A DNA stretch of 64,000 bases from Helichrysum umbraculigerum (GCA_949592205.1 CATIUR010000001.1:17251501-17315500); one strand, 5' to 3'; shown: positions 49,089-63,057, counted from the stretch's first letter. Notes: generated by a model not told the origin, from the sequence alone. Translations and numbers: made by a program.

Positions 49089-51493
49089 TGTAACACCCCC
49101 GAAATTCACTGTTTTGCGGAAGCATAGTTTGGGGTGTTACTAATCAAATATCACAGCACAAAGATAAAGTAAACGACATCTATATGCAACGTTTGTAAAT
49201 TAGTTACATTCCATAGATATATTGTTTGAAAACTTAGCGTTTTCGTATACAAAAATGTAGTTTCCCTAGAGTCCGCGCGTGTAGCGGGAGATTCTATTAC
49301 ATAATCAAAATATACAAAAGATAATGCTAAGAATCTCCGTTAATGCAGTTGTGTTGAAATCATGCGACTCTAGCTAAAATCCTGGAGTAATCCTACTCCA
49401 TCCGGGTACCTGAGAAAACATGCTAAAAAGTGTCAACCAAAAGGTTGGTGAATCTCACAGGTTTGTAAGTAATATCGGCTTTGAACACGAGATTTCATTA
49501 GTAATGCCCGTAGGCGTAAAATCAGCAATTTCAATCCAGAAATCGTAATCCAGTATTTGCAATCCCGCAAATGTAAGTAAGTAAGTTTATACCGTTGCCA
49601 TGAGGCTCATAATCGAAGCTTAACCCGTAAGTAATAAGTTTGCTCCCGTGACATGCTCGTAATTGAGCAAGCATCAGTAACGAATAAGTAGTCACCCGTT
49701 TCTACGTGTAAATCAGTACGTGGCAGCGCTACTGCCCCGGGTGGGGAGGGTCATTTCCCTAATGGATCCATTAACTAGTGTTCGCGCTTAAGTCCATAAC
49801 TAACGATATATGATGGAGAGACTTCTGTTCGTAAGTAAACTCATGCAATTTCCTTTGGTATAGTAAACAGTTTAGTACTTGTGTTCAAGAAAATCAGTAG
49901 CATGTATCTCCCCCAATAAGATAAAACAGTAAAAGTGGGGCCGTAAGACTCACCTGAGTCTGGTAATAAGCCGTAGCAAATAGCAAGTAGTAAATATAGC
50001 AAGTAGGTTCTCCGAACCCGTAACCTTCAAATGCCTATTCATATGAAGTTATGTAAGTATGTGTCTCGTGAGACGTTTCGTTTAGTTGTACACAACTAGT
50101 ATATCCAATGTTTGTCCGTATGTCTGTAATTGTTTGTTTGTTGGAAAACATGTTTGGCCCGTTGGTGACGGTTTGTAGCAAAAATTCTAAAATGTTGACT
50201 TGCTACAGTAAATGTGCTACAGTAAAATTTGACTTTTTGCTACAGTAACTTTGACTTTTTCTATAGTGAAAATCCTTTAAAATTTTCAAGTTTTCTGTTT
50301 TCTGCGACATAATATGCGACACAAGGATTTGTATGCGACACAAGGGTTGTGTCGCATGAAGGATGCGACACAAGAGCTCTGCGACACAGTGGTTGTGTCG
50401 CAAAAAGCTTGCGATGCTAATTCAATAGCGACAGAACGGTTGTGTCGTATTAAATACGACATAGTATGCGACATAGAGTGCGACACTATATTGTGTCGCA
50501 AAGGTTACGACACTAAAGGATTGGTACGACACAAGGTGCGACACAAACGGGTTTATGCGACACAGCATGCGACACAAGGCTTGTGTCGCATGTATGAACA
50601 CCAGCCCAGAAACTTTCGGGTTTCAAGAATTTTCGACCAAAAACGCAAATCTAACCCATTTTTGAGCTATAAAATCGTGTATTCTTCATGTATTAGGTTA
50701 TATCTAAGTTGTGTACACGTCAAAACATCAAAACATTACACCAAATTTAATATATCTAAGATTTTAGAAATTTCTTACTTTTGCAAATCGAGCTAAATGG
50801 AGGATGAAATGGTGAAAACGATCTTGATATTCTTGCTCCACTCGTGATGGTGATTCCGAATATGTAATTTTCGTGGGTCGGTTTGTACTCCGAAATTTGG
50901 GTGTGAATTGAGGTTGAGAGGGTTTGGTTTGTGTGTGTTTTGGTGATAATGAAAATGAAAGAGGGAGAAGTGGGTGGGGGTTGGGGTTGGCTGATCCAAG
51001 GGCAAGGGAGGGGAAAACATCCCTCAAAACACGGTATTTACTCCGTGTCCTAATCGGTTAATCACTAGTTTTTAATATTTAACAAAACGTTTATATAACT
51101 GGAGTATTTAAATAAAAATACTTTGAACTTAATAGTAAAAACAACTGTCGCAATATTTAAATTATTAAGTCGCGTTTATTACGTCTTGTTGCGTTAGTTA
51201 AAATGTCGTCGCGATAATATATAAATAATGCTCGTTCGGTTGCGTATTTTATATAACAAAATACGTTTTCATTATTTACGAAAATTTCTGTCACCAACGT
51301 CCGAGTAAACTGTGTCGGACTCCGTCCGGTTAATTCGCACGATTTATCCAAATCGCGTAAGTACACACATATATATATAATCACCTTATATATATATACA
51401 AATAGAGCCTGTAATTAGTCCTATTACATACTAATTACAACTAGTTACAAACAATTAGGCATAATTAATTATCCTAATTATGCAGGTGTTACA
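49089..51493 (-). repeat. 3' LTR of Tekay-2
   Basis: It runs from TGTAACACCCCC to TGTTACA. It shares its ends and some interior blocks with the Tekay-1 LTR, but large parts differ, so it is a distinct family. Confidence 0.94.
50304..50592. repeat. GCGACACAA hairpin array in the Tekay-2 3' LTR
   Basis: About a dozen copies of TGCGACACAAG or its partner TTGTGTCGCA appear, many as direct hairpins such as TGCGACACAAGGGTTGTGTC. The 5' LTR has the same array at about 58265-58553. It lies at the same relative LTR position as the Tekay-1 array. Confidence 0.9.
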
Positions 51494-51511
51494 TTCTCCC
51501 CTTGTTAAAGA
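51494..51511 (-). promoter_or_regulatory. Polypurine tract of Tekay-2
   Basis: The minus strand reads ACAAGGGGAGAA against the 3' LTR, identical to Tekay-1. Confidence 0.8.
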
Positions 51512-51526
51512 AATTTCGTCCCGAAA

Positions 51527-54500
51527 TTAGCTTGGGTGCACGGACGGTGCGTTATCTGGGAAGAGATGTGGGTATTTCTGTCGTATTTGGTCTTCCCGTT
51601 CCCAGGTGAACTCAGGGCCGCGCCTAGAATTCCACCTAACCTTTACGATGGGAATACGACTCTGTTTCAATCGTTTGACCTCACGGTCCATGATTTCCAT
51701 AGGTTCCTCGATAAAATGAAGTTTTTCATCGATTTGAATTTCGTCGAGCGGTATAATCAGTGTCTCGTCAGACAGACATTTCTTCAAGTTAGAAATGTGG
51801 AATGTGTTGTGTACGCTGCTAAGTTCAGCAGGAAGTTGCAGGCGGTATGCCACTGGACCAATCCTTTCCAGGATTTCGAATGGTCCGATGTATCTAGGAT
51901 TTAGTTTGCCTCACTTTCTGAATCGAATGACACCCTTCCACGGTGCCACTTTGAGAAGTACCTTGTCCCCTACCTGGAACTCAAGGTGTTTGCGTCTCAC
52001 GTCAGCATAGCTTTTCTGACGATCACGTGCGGCTTTCAGCCGGTTTTGAATACCAACGATTTTCTCAGTAGTTTCTTGAATGATATCTGGACCCGTGAGT
52101 TGGGAATCTCCTAACTCAGTCCAACAGATAGGTGATCGGCACTTACGCCCGTAAAGTGCCTCGAAGGGTGCAGCCTTTATGCTGGTATGGTAACTGTTGT
52201 TGTACGAGAACTCGCACAACGGTAAGTGATTTTCCCAAGAAGTACCGAAGTCAACTACGCAGGCTCGTAGCATATCCTCCAATGTTTGAATAGTTCGCTC
52301 GCTTTGGCCATCGGTTTGCGGGTGATAAGCAGTACTCATATCCAGACGAGTACCAAGAGATTTCTGTAGCGATTGCCAAAAGTTAGAAGTAAAACGGCTG
52401 TCCCTATCCGAGATGATCGAGATAGGTACACCGTGTCGCGAGATGATTTCTTTGATGTAGATGCGAGTCAGACGCTCCATCTTGTCGGTTTCCTTGATGG
52501 CCAGAAAATGAGCAGATTTCGTGAGACGGTCCACGATCACCCAAATGGTATCGCAACCATTCGAAGTTTTTGGTAGTTTGGTAATGAAGTCCATGGAAAT
52601 CTGTTCCCATTTCCATTGAGGAATTTCAGGTTGTTGGAGCAACCCCGAGGGTCTTTGGTGTTCGGCCTTGACTTTGGAACAGGTTAGGCATTTACTGACG
52701 TACAAGGCAATGTCAGCTTTCATGTTAGGCCACCAATACAACCCTTTGACGTCGTGATACATCTTGTCAGAACCAGGATGTATAGAGTATCGAGATTTGT
52801 GAGCTTCAGCCATCACCAAATCTCGCAAGTTTCCGAATTTGGGTAACCACACCCGGTTAGAGAAGTATCGAGTTCCATCGGGTTTGATTTCGAATTGTTT
52901 ATCCAAGCCTCGCAAGGCTTCATTTTTCAAGTTTTCATCGTTGAGTGCTTCAAGTTGAGCGGTAAGGATTTGAGCAGGAAGCTCGTTATGAATTGTCATA
53001 GAAAGTGCTCGGACTGGAAGGGGTTTCACTCGTTCTTTTCGGCTTAAGGCATCGGCAACTAAGTTAGCCCTCCCAGATGGTATTTGATCTCGCAGTCGTA
53101 GTCACTAAGTAACTCAACCCAGCGACGTTGCCTCATGTTTAGATCCTTCTGATCGAATATGTGTTGGAGACTTTTGTGATCAGTGAAGATAGTGCTTTTC
53201 GTACCGTAGAGATAATGTCTCCAGATTTTCAATGCGAAGACCACAGCACCTAACTCGAGGTCGTGGGTCGTATAGTTTTTCTCGTGGATTTTTAGTTGTC
53301 GTGAGGCATAGGCAATGACTTTTTCCCGTTGCATCAACACACAACCAAGTCCTTGGTGTGAGGCGTCGCAGTAAACTACGAAATCGTCGGTGCCCTCGGG
53401 TAAGGACAAGATCGGTGCACTGCAAAGTTTGTTTTTCAATAGTTGGAAAGCTGACTCTTGTTTATCAGTCCAATCGAACTTCTTATCTTTCTGAGTCAGT
53501 GTGGTTAGGGGAACAGCTATTCTTGAAAAGTTTTCGATGAATCGGCGGTAATAACCAGCAAGACCTAAGAATTGTCTCACTTCGGTTGGAGTGGTCGGTG
53601 ACTCCCAGCCCTTGATTGCTTCAATCTTGGCGGGATCAACATGAATTCCTTGGCTGTCAATCACGTGCCCGAGGAATTGAACGGTTCGAATCCAGAACTC
53701 ACACTTAGAGAATTTGGCATATAACTCTTCGTGTTTAAGAAGTCCTAGAATGGTTTTCAGATGTTGAGAATGTTCCTGCTCGTTGCGAGAGTAAATCAGG
53801 ATATCATCGATGAACACAATGACGAATTTGTCAAGATATGGTTTGCACACCCGATTCATAAGGTCCATGAATACGGCCGGTGCGTTGGTCAACCCGAATG
53901 GCATCACTTGGAATTCGTAATGCCCATAACGAGTTCGGAAAGCTGTCCTTGGGATATCATTGTCACGGACTCGGAGTTGATGATAACCCGACCGTAGATC
54001 AATCTTTGAGTAAACACTCGATCCCTGGAGTTGGTCAAACAGGTCATCGATTCTAGGAAGTGGGTACCGATTCTTTATGGTTAGCTTATTCAGCTCTCGG
54101 TAGTCGATACACATGCGGAAAGATCCATCTTTCTTTTTCACGAATAAGACCGGAGCTCCCCAAGGCGAGGAACTTGGTCGAATGAATCCTCTGTCCAGGA
54201 GTTCCTGTAGTTGGTTAGACAACTCCTGCATTTCGGATGGTGCTAAACGGTAAGGGGCTCGTGCCACGGGTGCAGCTCCGGGCACAAGTTCGATTTGAAA
54301 TTCAACTTGTCTAGGTGGCGGAAGTCCGGGCAAGTCTTCAGGAAAGACTTCCGGGAAATCCCGCACGATCGGAACATCCTCAAGTCGCTTCTCCTCCGAC
54401 TTCTTCTCCGTTACATGTGCGAGGATGGCTTGATACCCTTTTCGTAGATATTTTCTAGTTTTCAGACAGGAGTCAATATTCAGATTTCGTCTGCCGGTCT

Positions 54501-55935
54501 CCCCTTGTAGGACTAAGGTTCCACCGGAGACAAGAGGTATGCGAACGAGTTTATCATGGCAGATGATTTCAGCTCGGTGCTTGGATAACCAATCCATACC
54601 GACAATAATATCGAAGCTGCCGATCTCGACAGGGATTTAATCAATGGAAAACGTTTCGTTCGTGAGGTTAAGTGTACAGTTGTGTATGATGCTATCAGTC
54701 TCAATCAGTTTGCCGTTAGCTAATTCTACAATGTATTTAGCATCTAAGGCAGTGGGAGTTATATCAAGTAAAGGGCTAAATTTCTCAGAAATGAAGCTTC
54801 TATCGGCACCGGTATCAAATAACACAGAAGCAGTAAGGTCGTTGAGAAGGAACGTACCCGTCACGACGTTCGGGTCTTGTCTGGCTTCCCCAGCCTTGAT
54901 AACGAATGATCTGCCACGAGCAGGGTTGTTGTTGTTTTTCAGCTTTGGGCAATCTTTCTTGAAGTGCCCTGAATTTCCGCACCCAAAGCAGGCCTTTGGT
55001 GCATTGGTGTTGGGGGTAGAAATGTTGGTTCGGCAATCCTTGGCTAGATGCCCGAACCGTTTGCAGTTGGAGCAAGGGCAAGAACCGTCATGATGGCGGC
55101 TGCATTTGGAACAGTAAGGCTTGTTCCCGCTGTACCCTTTCTTTTCCGAAGTCCCCGATGAATAAGCCTTAATGTACTCAGGCTTTTTGTTGGAGGTTTG
55201 GTTGGATGAGTTGGGGTTACCTTCCCACTTGCGTTTGTTGTTTGCAGATGGGGTTGAAGTTGTGCCACGGCGGACAGAATTTGCCGTTAGTTCATGGGCC
55301 ATACGGATGGCGCTCTGAATAGTACCCGGTTTGGATGAAGTCACTAGGTCCTGTAGTCTCTCGGGAAGTCCATCAACGAATTTCTCGATCCTCTTGTACT
55401 CAGGATCGACCATGGTTGGGCACAGAAGTGCCAGTTGGTGGAAACGGTTGGTATAACCGGTGATGTCATCACCCTGCATCTTGTGGTTCCAGAATTCCAT
55501 TTCCAGCTGTTTCAATTCATCCCTGGGGCAGTACTCGCCCCTAAACATCTCCTTCAACTCCTCCCACGGGAGTTTGTAAGCATTAGCAACACCCACAGTC
55601 TGGGCATAGGTGTTCCACCAGGTGAGTGCGGTGTCAGTAAAAGTACTAACGGAGAACTTAACTTTGTCTCCTTCCGCACAGTTGCAGATCAGAAATACGG
55701 ATTCGACTTTCTCGATCCAGCGTACTAGACCGATAGCTCCCTCAGTACCTGCAAAGTTTAGAGGTTTGCAGTTCTGAAAGTCTTTGTATGAACAGGGTTT
55801 AGCAGTAGGGGTTTCAGCGGCATCGCTGTTCCTCGTGGAATTTGGTGGAGTATTCCGAGCCAAGGCTTCAGTAACAGCCTGGGTTATAAGGGAGGTAATC
55901 TGGGCTTCGGTGTATGGTCTTGTCTTTGGCGGCAT
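51527..55935 (-). pseudogene. Gag-Pol of Tekay-2, disabled at three sites
   Basis: The domain order equals that of Tekay-1. The first frame (55935-54637) holds Gag, the zinc knuckles and the protease FDTGAD. It stops at a TAA (54639-54637) where Tekay-1 has Leu. The same frame continues (to 53059) through reverse transcriptase with FIDDILIYS and RNase H with VVYCDAS. A one-base deletion near 53065-53080 then shifts the frame. Integrase (53029-51911) keeps its zinc and catalytic residues but ends at a TGA (51913-51911) replacing an Arg codon. The chromodomain follows in the same frame to 51527. The Gag core is clearly more diverged from Tekay-1 than the flanking parts. Confidence 0.93.
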
Positions 55936-56211
55936 GATTCTTCAATAAAAGAAATGAAGATACATGAGATTTTGTAGGAACTTGTAATTGTCACAGATGT
56001 ACATGTATAAAAGCAGTAATACATAACATCAACATGGAAAAATGACAATTATTATGAGTTGAAATATCAAGGAATATTTGATGGATAATGCGAGTTCAAA
56101 GGTTACATCCTACAGAGATATTACAAAAGGTGTCGGGAATTGTTACATCCGACTAGTTTATAGAATAGCGCTAGATAGTCATTAGATTACGAGACAAAGA
56201 CTACACTAGTC

Positions 56212-56718
56212 TTAATGTAGATTAATCTGTTCCATCAGCGCGACAAGGCGGTCCACGGTTTCTGCCAGCCTGTTGGTTTGCCTGGCATTGTCTTCAACTA
56301 AGGCCAGTCGTTGTGCTAGTACACGAGAGTGATCCTCAGTCTCCTGTGAACGTTGTTCACATTCCTCTAGTCGGTTTCTTACAAGTTCATCCGCACCTAA
56401 TTCGACGGTCATTGAGTCCTGAATTATGCTTACAGAGAGGTTGGTATCCTCTTGTTCTCGCTGGAGTTGGGATATGTGATCAAGTGCCTGGCGAAGCAGG
56501 TAGGTCATTCGGAGTTGTTCCCGTTCAAGATTTTCGAGTCTTTGCTCCTGACGGCGGAATTGGGTACCCAATACTGGCAACGTGAGATGTGCCGAATCCT
56601 GAGAGTTATGAACAGGATAAGGGCTGTTTCGAGGCGACCTTGTGTTCCTCCTGGCTACTTGTGGGTTCCGTGACCCATGTGAGTGAGAGTGTGACGGATT
56701 AGGTGGTGTGTTTGCCAT
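56212..56718 (-). CDS. Extra coiled-coil ORF upstream of gag in Tekay-2
   Basis: It encodes 168 residues from the ATG at 56718; the open frame reaches further upstream, but this start aligns with Tekay-1. The N-terminus is Ser/His/Arg-rich with VARRNTRSPR. A long Gln/Glu/Leu-rich coiled coil follows, and the C-terminus RLALVEDNARQ with VDRLVALMEQINL matches Tekay-1. The middle is strongly diverged in sequence while staying open and helical. It remains uninterrupted in an element whose gag-pol is broken. The function is unknown. Confidence 0.72.
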   Translation of the reverse strand: MANTPPNPSHSHSHGSRNPQVARRNTRSPRNSPYPVHNSQDSAHLTLPVLGTQFRRQEQRLENLEREQLRMTYLLRQALDHISQLQREQEDTNLSVSIIQDSMTVELGADELVRNRLEECEQRSQETEDHSRVLAQRLALVEDNARQTNRLAETVDRLVALMEQINLH

Positions 56719-57020
56719 TCCTGTGGCAGAATGTAAGTAAGACGAGGCTAATATATATACATATATCATATCCAGCCTATTGTCTAGCACGTATCAAGTA
56801 ATGGTCCGGTTCTCTCGTGGTCAGAGTCAACTAACGTATCCCCGTTCAACATAATCATTTCAGACCTTACATCATCTTTCCTTAATTGTACATAGTTGAT
56901 CAGGCTATGTTAAATTAAAGTCGTATGCTGTAATTCCTGAACCAGTCATGTCTAATAAGAGAATACTGCCTAACGGTCATAGTCTAGGCCCACTAAATGC
57001 AACCTAGTTCACTATAACCT
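56719..57020 (-). other. Conserved leader of Tekay-2
   Basis: This is the untranslated leader between the primer site and the extra ORF, almost identical to 34615-34919 of Tekay-1. Confidence 0.7.
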
Positions 57021-57033
57021 GGCTTTGATACCA
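57021..57033 (-). promoter_or_regulatory. Primer-binding site of Tekay-2, one mismatch
   Basis: The minus strand reads TGGTATCAAAGCC against TGGTATCAGAGC in Tekay-1 and copia, so one base no longer matches initiator methionine tRNA. It is three bases from the LTR. Confidence 0.88.
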
Positions 57034-57036
57034 ATC

Positions 57037-59454
57037 TGTAACACCCCCGAAATTCACTGTTTTGCGGAAGCATAGTTTGGGGTGTTACTAATCAAATATC
57101 ACAGCACAAAGATAAAGTAAACGACATCTATATGCAACGTTTGTAAATTAGTTACATTCCATAGATATATTGTTTGAAAACTTAGCGTTTTCGTATACAA
57201 AAATGTAGTTTCCCTAGAGTCCGCGCGTGTAGCGGGAGATTCTATTACATAATCAAAATATACAAAAGATAATGCTAAGAATCTCCGTTAATGCAGTTGT
57301 GTTGAAATCATGCGACTCTAGCTAAAATCCTGGAGTAATCCTACTCCATCCGGGTACCTGAGAAAACATGCTAAAAAGTGTCAACCAAAAGGTTGGTGAA
57401 TCTCACAGGTTTGTAAGTAATATCGGCTTTGAACACGAGATTTCATTAGTAATGCCCGTAGGCGTAAAATCAGCAATTTCAATCCAGAAATCGTAATCCA
57501 GTATTTGCAATCCCGCAAATGTAAGTAAGTAAGTTTATACCGTTGCCATGAGGCTCATAATCGAAGCTTAACCCGTAAGTAATAAGTTTGCTCCCGTGAC
57601 ATGCTCGTAATTGAGCAAGCATCAGTAACGAATAAGTAGTCACCCGTTTCTACGTGTAAATCAGTACGTGGCAGCGCTACTGCCCCGGGTGGGGAGGGTC
57701 ATTTCCCTAATGGATCCATTAACTAGTGTTCGCGCTTAAGTCCATAACTAACGATATATGATGGAGAGACTTCTGTTCGTAAGTAAACTCATGCAATTTC
57801 CTTTGGTATAGTAAACAGTTTAGTACTTGTGTTCAAGAAAATCAGTAGCATGTATCTCCCCCAATAAGATAAAACAGTAAAAGTGGGGCCGTAAGACTCA
57901 CCTGAGTCTGGTAATAAGCCGTAGCAAATAGCAAGTAGTAAATATAGCAAGTAGGTTCTCCGAACCCGTAACCTTCAAATGCCTATTCATATGAAGTTAT
58001 GTAAGTATGTGTCTCGTGAGACGTTTAGTTTAGTTATACACAACTAGTATATCCAATGTTTGTCCGTATGTCTGTAATTGTTTGTTTGTTGGAAAACATG
58101 TTTGGCCCGTTGGTGACGGTTTGTAGCAAAAATTCTAAAATGTTGACTTGCTACAGTAAATGTGCTACAGTGAATTGCTACAGTAAAATTTGACTTTTTG
58201 CTACAGTAACTTTGACTTTTTCTATAGTGAAAATCCTTTAAAATTTCCAAGTTTTCTGTTTTCTGCGACATAATATGCGACACAAGGATTTGTATGCGAC
58301 ACAAGGGTTGTGTCGCATGAAGGATGCGACACAAGAGCTCTGCGACACAGTGGTTGTGTCGCAAAAAGCTTGCGATGCTAATTCAATAGCGACAGAACGG
58401 TTGTGTCGTATTAAATACGACATAGTATGCGACATAGAGTGCGACACTATATTGTGTCGCAAAGGTTACGACACTAAAGGATTGGTACGACACAAGGTGC
58501 GACACAAACGGGTTTATGCGACACAGCATGCGACACAAGGCTTGTGTCGCATGTATGAACACCAGCCCAGAAACTTTCGGGTTTCAAGAATTTTCGACCA
58601 AAAACGCAAATCTAACCCATTTTTGAGCTATAAAATCGTGTATTCTTCATGTATTAGGTTATATCTAAGTTGTGTACACGTCAAAACATCAAAACATTAC
58701 ACCAAATTTAATAGATCTAAGATTTTAGAAATTTCTTACTTTTGCAAATCGAGCTAAATGGAGGATGAAATGGTGAAAACGATCTTGATATTCTTGCTCC
58801 ACTCGTGATGGTGATTCCGAATATGTAATTTTCGTGGGTCGGTTTGTACTCCGAAATTTGGGTGTGAATTGAGGTTGAGAGGGTTTGGTTTGTGTGTGTT
58901 TTGGTGATAATGAAAATGAAAGAGGGAGAAGTGGGTGGGGGTTGGGGTTGGCTGATCCAAGGGCAAGGGAGGGGAAAACATCCCTCAAAACACGGTATTT
59001 ACTCCGTGTCCTAATCGGTTAATCACTAGTTTTTAATATTTAACAAAACGTTTATATAACTGGAGTATTTAAATAAAAATACTTTGAACTTAATAGTAAA
59101 AACAACTGTCGCAATATTTAAATTATTAAGTCGCGTTTATTACGTCTTGTTGCGTTAGTTAAAATGTCGTCGCGATAATATATAAATAATGCTCGTTCGG
59201 TTGCGTATTTTATATAACAAAATACGTTTTCATTATTTACGAAAATTTCTGTCACCAACGTCCGAGTAAACTGTGTCGGACTCCGTCCGGTTAATTCGCA
59301 CGATTTATCCAAATCGCGTAAGTACACACATATATATATAATCACCTTATATATATATACAAATAGAGCCTGTAATTAGTCCTATTACATACTAATTACA
59401 ACTAGTTACAAACAATTAGGCATAATTAATTATCCTAATTATGCAGGTGTTACA
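57037..59454 (-). repeat. 5' LTR of Tekay-2
   Basis: It is 2418 bp. It differs from the 3' LTR by a 13-bp tandem duplication of a GCTACAGT-containing unit near 58170 and about four substitutions. Confidence 0.94.
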
Positions 59455-59494
59455 AATACGCATTTAGGACTGAAATAATTGTAGCATTATTTTC

Positions 59495-59821
59495 CTAATT
59501 ATGCAACGCAACTCTTGAGATATCTAGATTGCCCAAGACATATACATGCAAAACAGTTTGGTTGTGACAAGTGCAAAACATATTATGGAGGTCATCAGTA
59601 GTCAATATACGTGCTAGAGAGAATTCCTCATTCAAGTTTTTTCGTGGGTGCTTGGCTACATACCAATATTGTAGTTGTGACGGATAAAAATTTGAGTAAA
59701 TCCACATAAGAATGTTATTCAACGTGAAATCTTTTGTCTGAATCGAGCATAACATAATCTCAGATCCACGTTGATATTCAAAACCTACAACGGTCCGCAC
59801 CATATCTCCTCCATAATGCAA
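59495..59821 (-). pseudogene. Open frame of uncertain origin, maybe MULE transposase N-terminus
   Basis: About 108 codons stay open, beginning LHYGGDMVRTVVGFEYQRG, with no ATG at the start of the frame and a stop a few codons upstream. The HYGG...VGFEY opening and the length vaguely recall the N-terminal region of plant Mutator-like transposases. The match is weak. I see no catalytic domain and no partner exon. It may belong to a captured fragment inside the putative Helitron. Confidence 0.3.
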
Positions 59822-60281
59822 ACATATATCAATTTTTGTTGGTTATTCTCCACTGACACTGAAAAACAAAATATAGTGTAGATATAGTGTTTAGATAGAC
59901 AAATAGTTTACTGAATGACAAAATATATGATACTTAAAATTGCTTAATTAAAGGATGATAGTTACTTACTTAGGTGCATGAATCCTTCTTAGACAATTGT
60001 TGCCAACAAAACGGAAATGCATAATGTTGTTGAGAAAGCGAAGGTTAAAGAATAAATTGTTTGAATAATAAAATCTTTAAACGAACCTTGACATAATCTT
60101 GTAGAACCAAACAATGAGATTGACTATTTATCCAAGATACATTATATATAGGTATATATATACACACAATTTCAATGTATCTATTCTATAGAAATTTCGT
60201 TTTTATACACTTTTCCCTCCATAAATGTAAATTGTAAAATGACAAAAGATCTTGTATTTAAAAATACAGATATATATACAC
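59822..60281. other. AT-rich DNA between fragments
   Basis: A splice-like TAAG/GTAAGT signal on the minus strand near 59968 could end an exon at about 60050-59970, but I do not recognise the peptide. Nothing else is seen. Confidence 0.35.
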
Positions 60282-60587
60282 CTTCCTCAAGCTGATCTTC
60301 ATAGTCAGGTATCAAAACCTTCTTGATGGAAGCCTGAATTTTGTCACCCTGACATTTTTAAATAACATAAATATTATAAGTAAAAAAAATACTACAGTAA
60401 TCAAAATTATATGACAATTAGTGTTTATTACCTCTTCATCAATCAGGATAGTCTCCAAAGAAGCCACAATAGTTGGGTTGTTACGATAATATTGCCTCAA
60501 AAGTAACAACACCTTAACCTTGATGTTATAGATGTCTTTCTCACCATCTATGTCAGAAACACGATCGAAACGTTGCACTGTAGTCAT
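60282..60587 (-). pseudogene. RPA1-like (replication protein A large subunit) 5' fragment
   Basis: Exon 1 (60587-60432, 52 codons) starts MTTVQRFDRVSDIDGEKDI, and exon 2 (60348-60282) continues with GDKIQASIKKVLIPDYEDQL. The intron is GT-AG. Together they match the beginning of the OB-fold domain of plant RPA 70-kDa subunit paralogues, recognisable by SLETILIDEE followed by GDKIQASI. RPA binds single-stranded DNA. The following exons are not found, so it is a fragment or a strongly decayed gene. Plant Helitrons often carry RPA-like genes, and a Helitron-like end lies on the same strand at 48216. Confidence 0.65.
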
Positions 60588-61515
<928 letters not shown>

Positions 61516-63057
61516 TGTTTTGGTCAAAAATTGCCCAAGGCAATTAAGTGATCAAACTTTGAAAGTGAGGTATAGTGCTTGTGGTTACTTCCAAGATAAT
61601 TACGTAGAAACACGATTATCATTATGAGTAAATAAAATATGGTTTATATCTATATAAACGTTGACCCTTGTTAAAGAAATGATTAATAACGAAAATAAAT
61701 GTTTGTAAACAAGATTATCCCAAAAGTTTAAGTAAAATGCAAAATATTTTCAGGATAATGCAAGTTATGCAATAAAAATATGATTACGATCTATAAAAAT
61801 GCATGAAACAGAATGATAACGCAATAATTGTGATAAAAAGATGATTAGAAACAAAATAAATACGTATATTTATGATAAATGTAAGATAAAATCAGGATCA
61901 TGCAGGTTTTATGATCAAAAGATCAATAATATGCAAATTAAACAACGAAAGTGTAAATTAAATGCAATCGACACAAGGATTTACGAGGAAAGCCCTTGAT
62001 CAAGGTTGATCGCCGCCATAAAACCTCGGGAAGGATCAATCGATCCTTGTCTTTGTTAATATTATTGCTCAAAATCAGGATAATACAATGAAAGAGCACA
62101 ATATGATCGATGTATAGTGTGTATGTGATGAATTTGGTGAAAAAGATGAATTAAAGTGTGTTTTGATCGTGTTGAGAGTAGTAGCAGAGTGTTAGAAGTG
62201 AATAATGGTCGTCCTATTCGATCATATTGCCTCATATTTATACTAAGGCTGAATAACAAATAATTCCTAAAAATCAGGGATCCTCCGAGATCTTCGGGAT
62301 CCTCTCTGAGATATCTTGAGCTTCTACAACGTTCATATTGACCAAATGTGGAACACATGCTGAATTATCCTTGAAATAGTCTCCTTCCAAGAATTTTGGA
62401 GGTGGTTATCCATCCCTCAAACCGCGTATGACCTGGTCAAAAGGAAAGAGAACAACAAGGTAGTAATACATGATCCTGAATATATCCTGGATCCTGATCA
62501 CCCGGGATCCTGAATATCCAAGATCCTGAACATAAACTGACAAATAAATATTAGTAACATCTGATCCCGAGATACTTAACGTATTCGGGATCCTGACCAT
62601 CTGAGATCCTAAACATATGTGAGATCCTGAGTATGTCTAAGATTTCTATAGTACTCAGGATCCTAAATACTCATCCATAACCGGGATCCTTGATCCAAGA
62701 AGGATCCTAGATATATCCAAGATCTTAATAACCTGTATCATATAAGCATAGAATCTCAGGATCCTTAGTCTTAGCTTTATCCTGAACATATGCATGATCC
62801 AAGATATAATTTTCAATATTAACTAGAGACTTCAGGATCATGTATCCTAACTCTAAAATTTAGCTCCAAACAATTACCCCCAAGTTGTGTTATATTCGGG
62901 ACCCTGAAGATGACACAACTTTTAAAAATAAACATTAGATAAATAAGGCATGATATTACCGTGCATTGGCAACCATGCCCACGTTGATTGAATTTTTGAT
63001 AAACATAAACCCTTTCATACCTCATTTGCGTGACTTCAAACTTCATAATGGCTTTGG
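61516..63057 (-). mobile_element. Tat-2: 3' end of a second Tat element
   Basis: The LTR (62872-61516, 1357 bp) and 185 bp of adjoining interior match the 3' part of Tat-1 in reverse orientation. They include the polypurine tract and the GGATCC-rich LTR start. The LTR is noticeably diverged from Tat-1. The interior is cut at 63057 by a Tekay-type LTR, so the rest presumably lies beyond the window. Confidence 0.88.

Larger units (their letters stand above)
49089..59454 (-). mobile_element. Tekay-2: full-length but disabled Ty3/gypsy chromovirus
   Basis: The LTRs are 49089-51493 (2405 bp) and 57037-59454 (2418 bp), with a perfect target duplication AATAC (49084-49088 and 59455-59459). The organisation equals that of Tekay-1, including the extra ORF. 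Gag-pol carries two stops and one frameshift, and the primer site has a mismatch. Yet the LTRs differ by only about four substitutions and one 13-bp duplication, so insertion was recent. It was probably mobilised by another element's proteins. Confidence 0.94.

Noticed and set aside
50286..50796. Open frames on both strands in the Tekay-2 LTR reading repeated peptides (also 58044-58757, 28154-28608 and 36007-36461)
   Set aside because: They arise from the hairpin arrays, which happen to lack stops; both LTR copies show them and no family matches.
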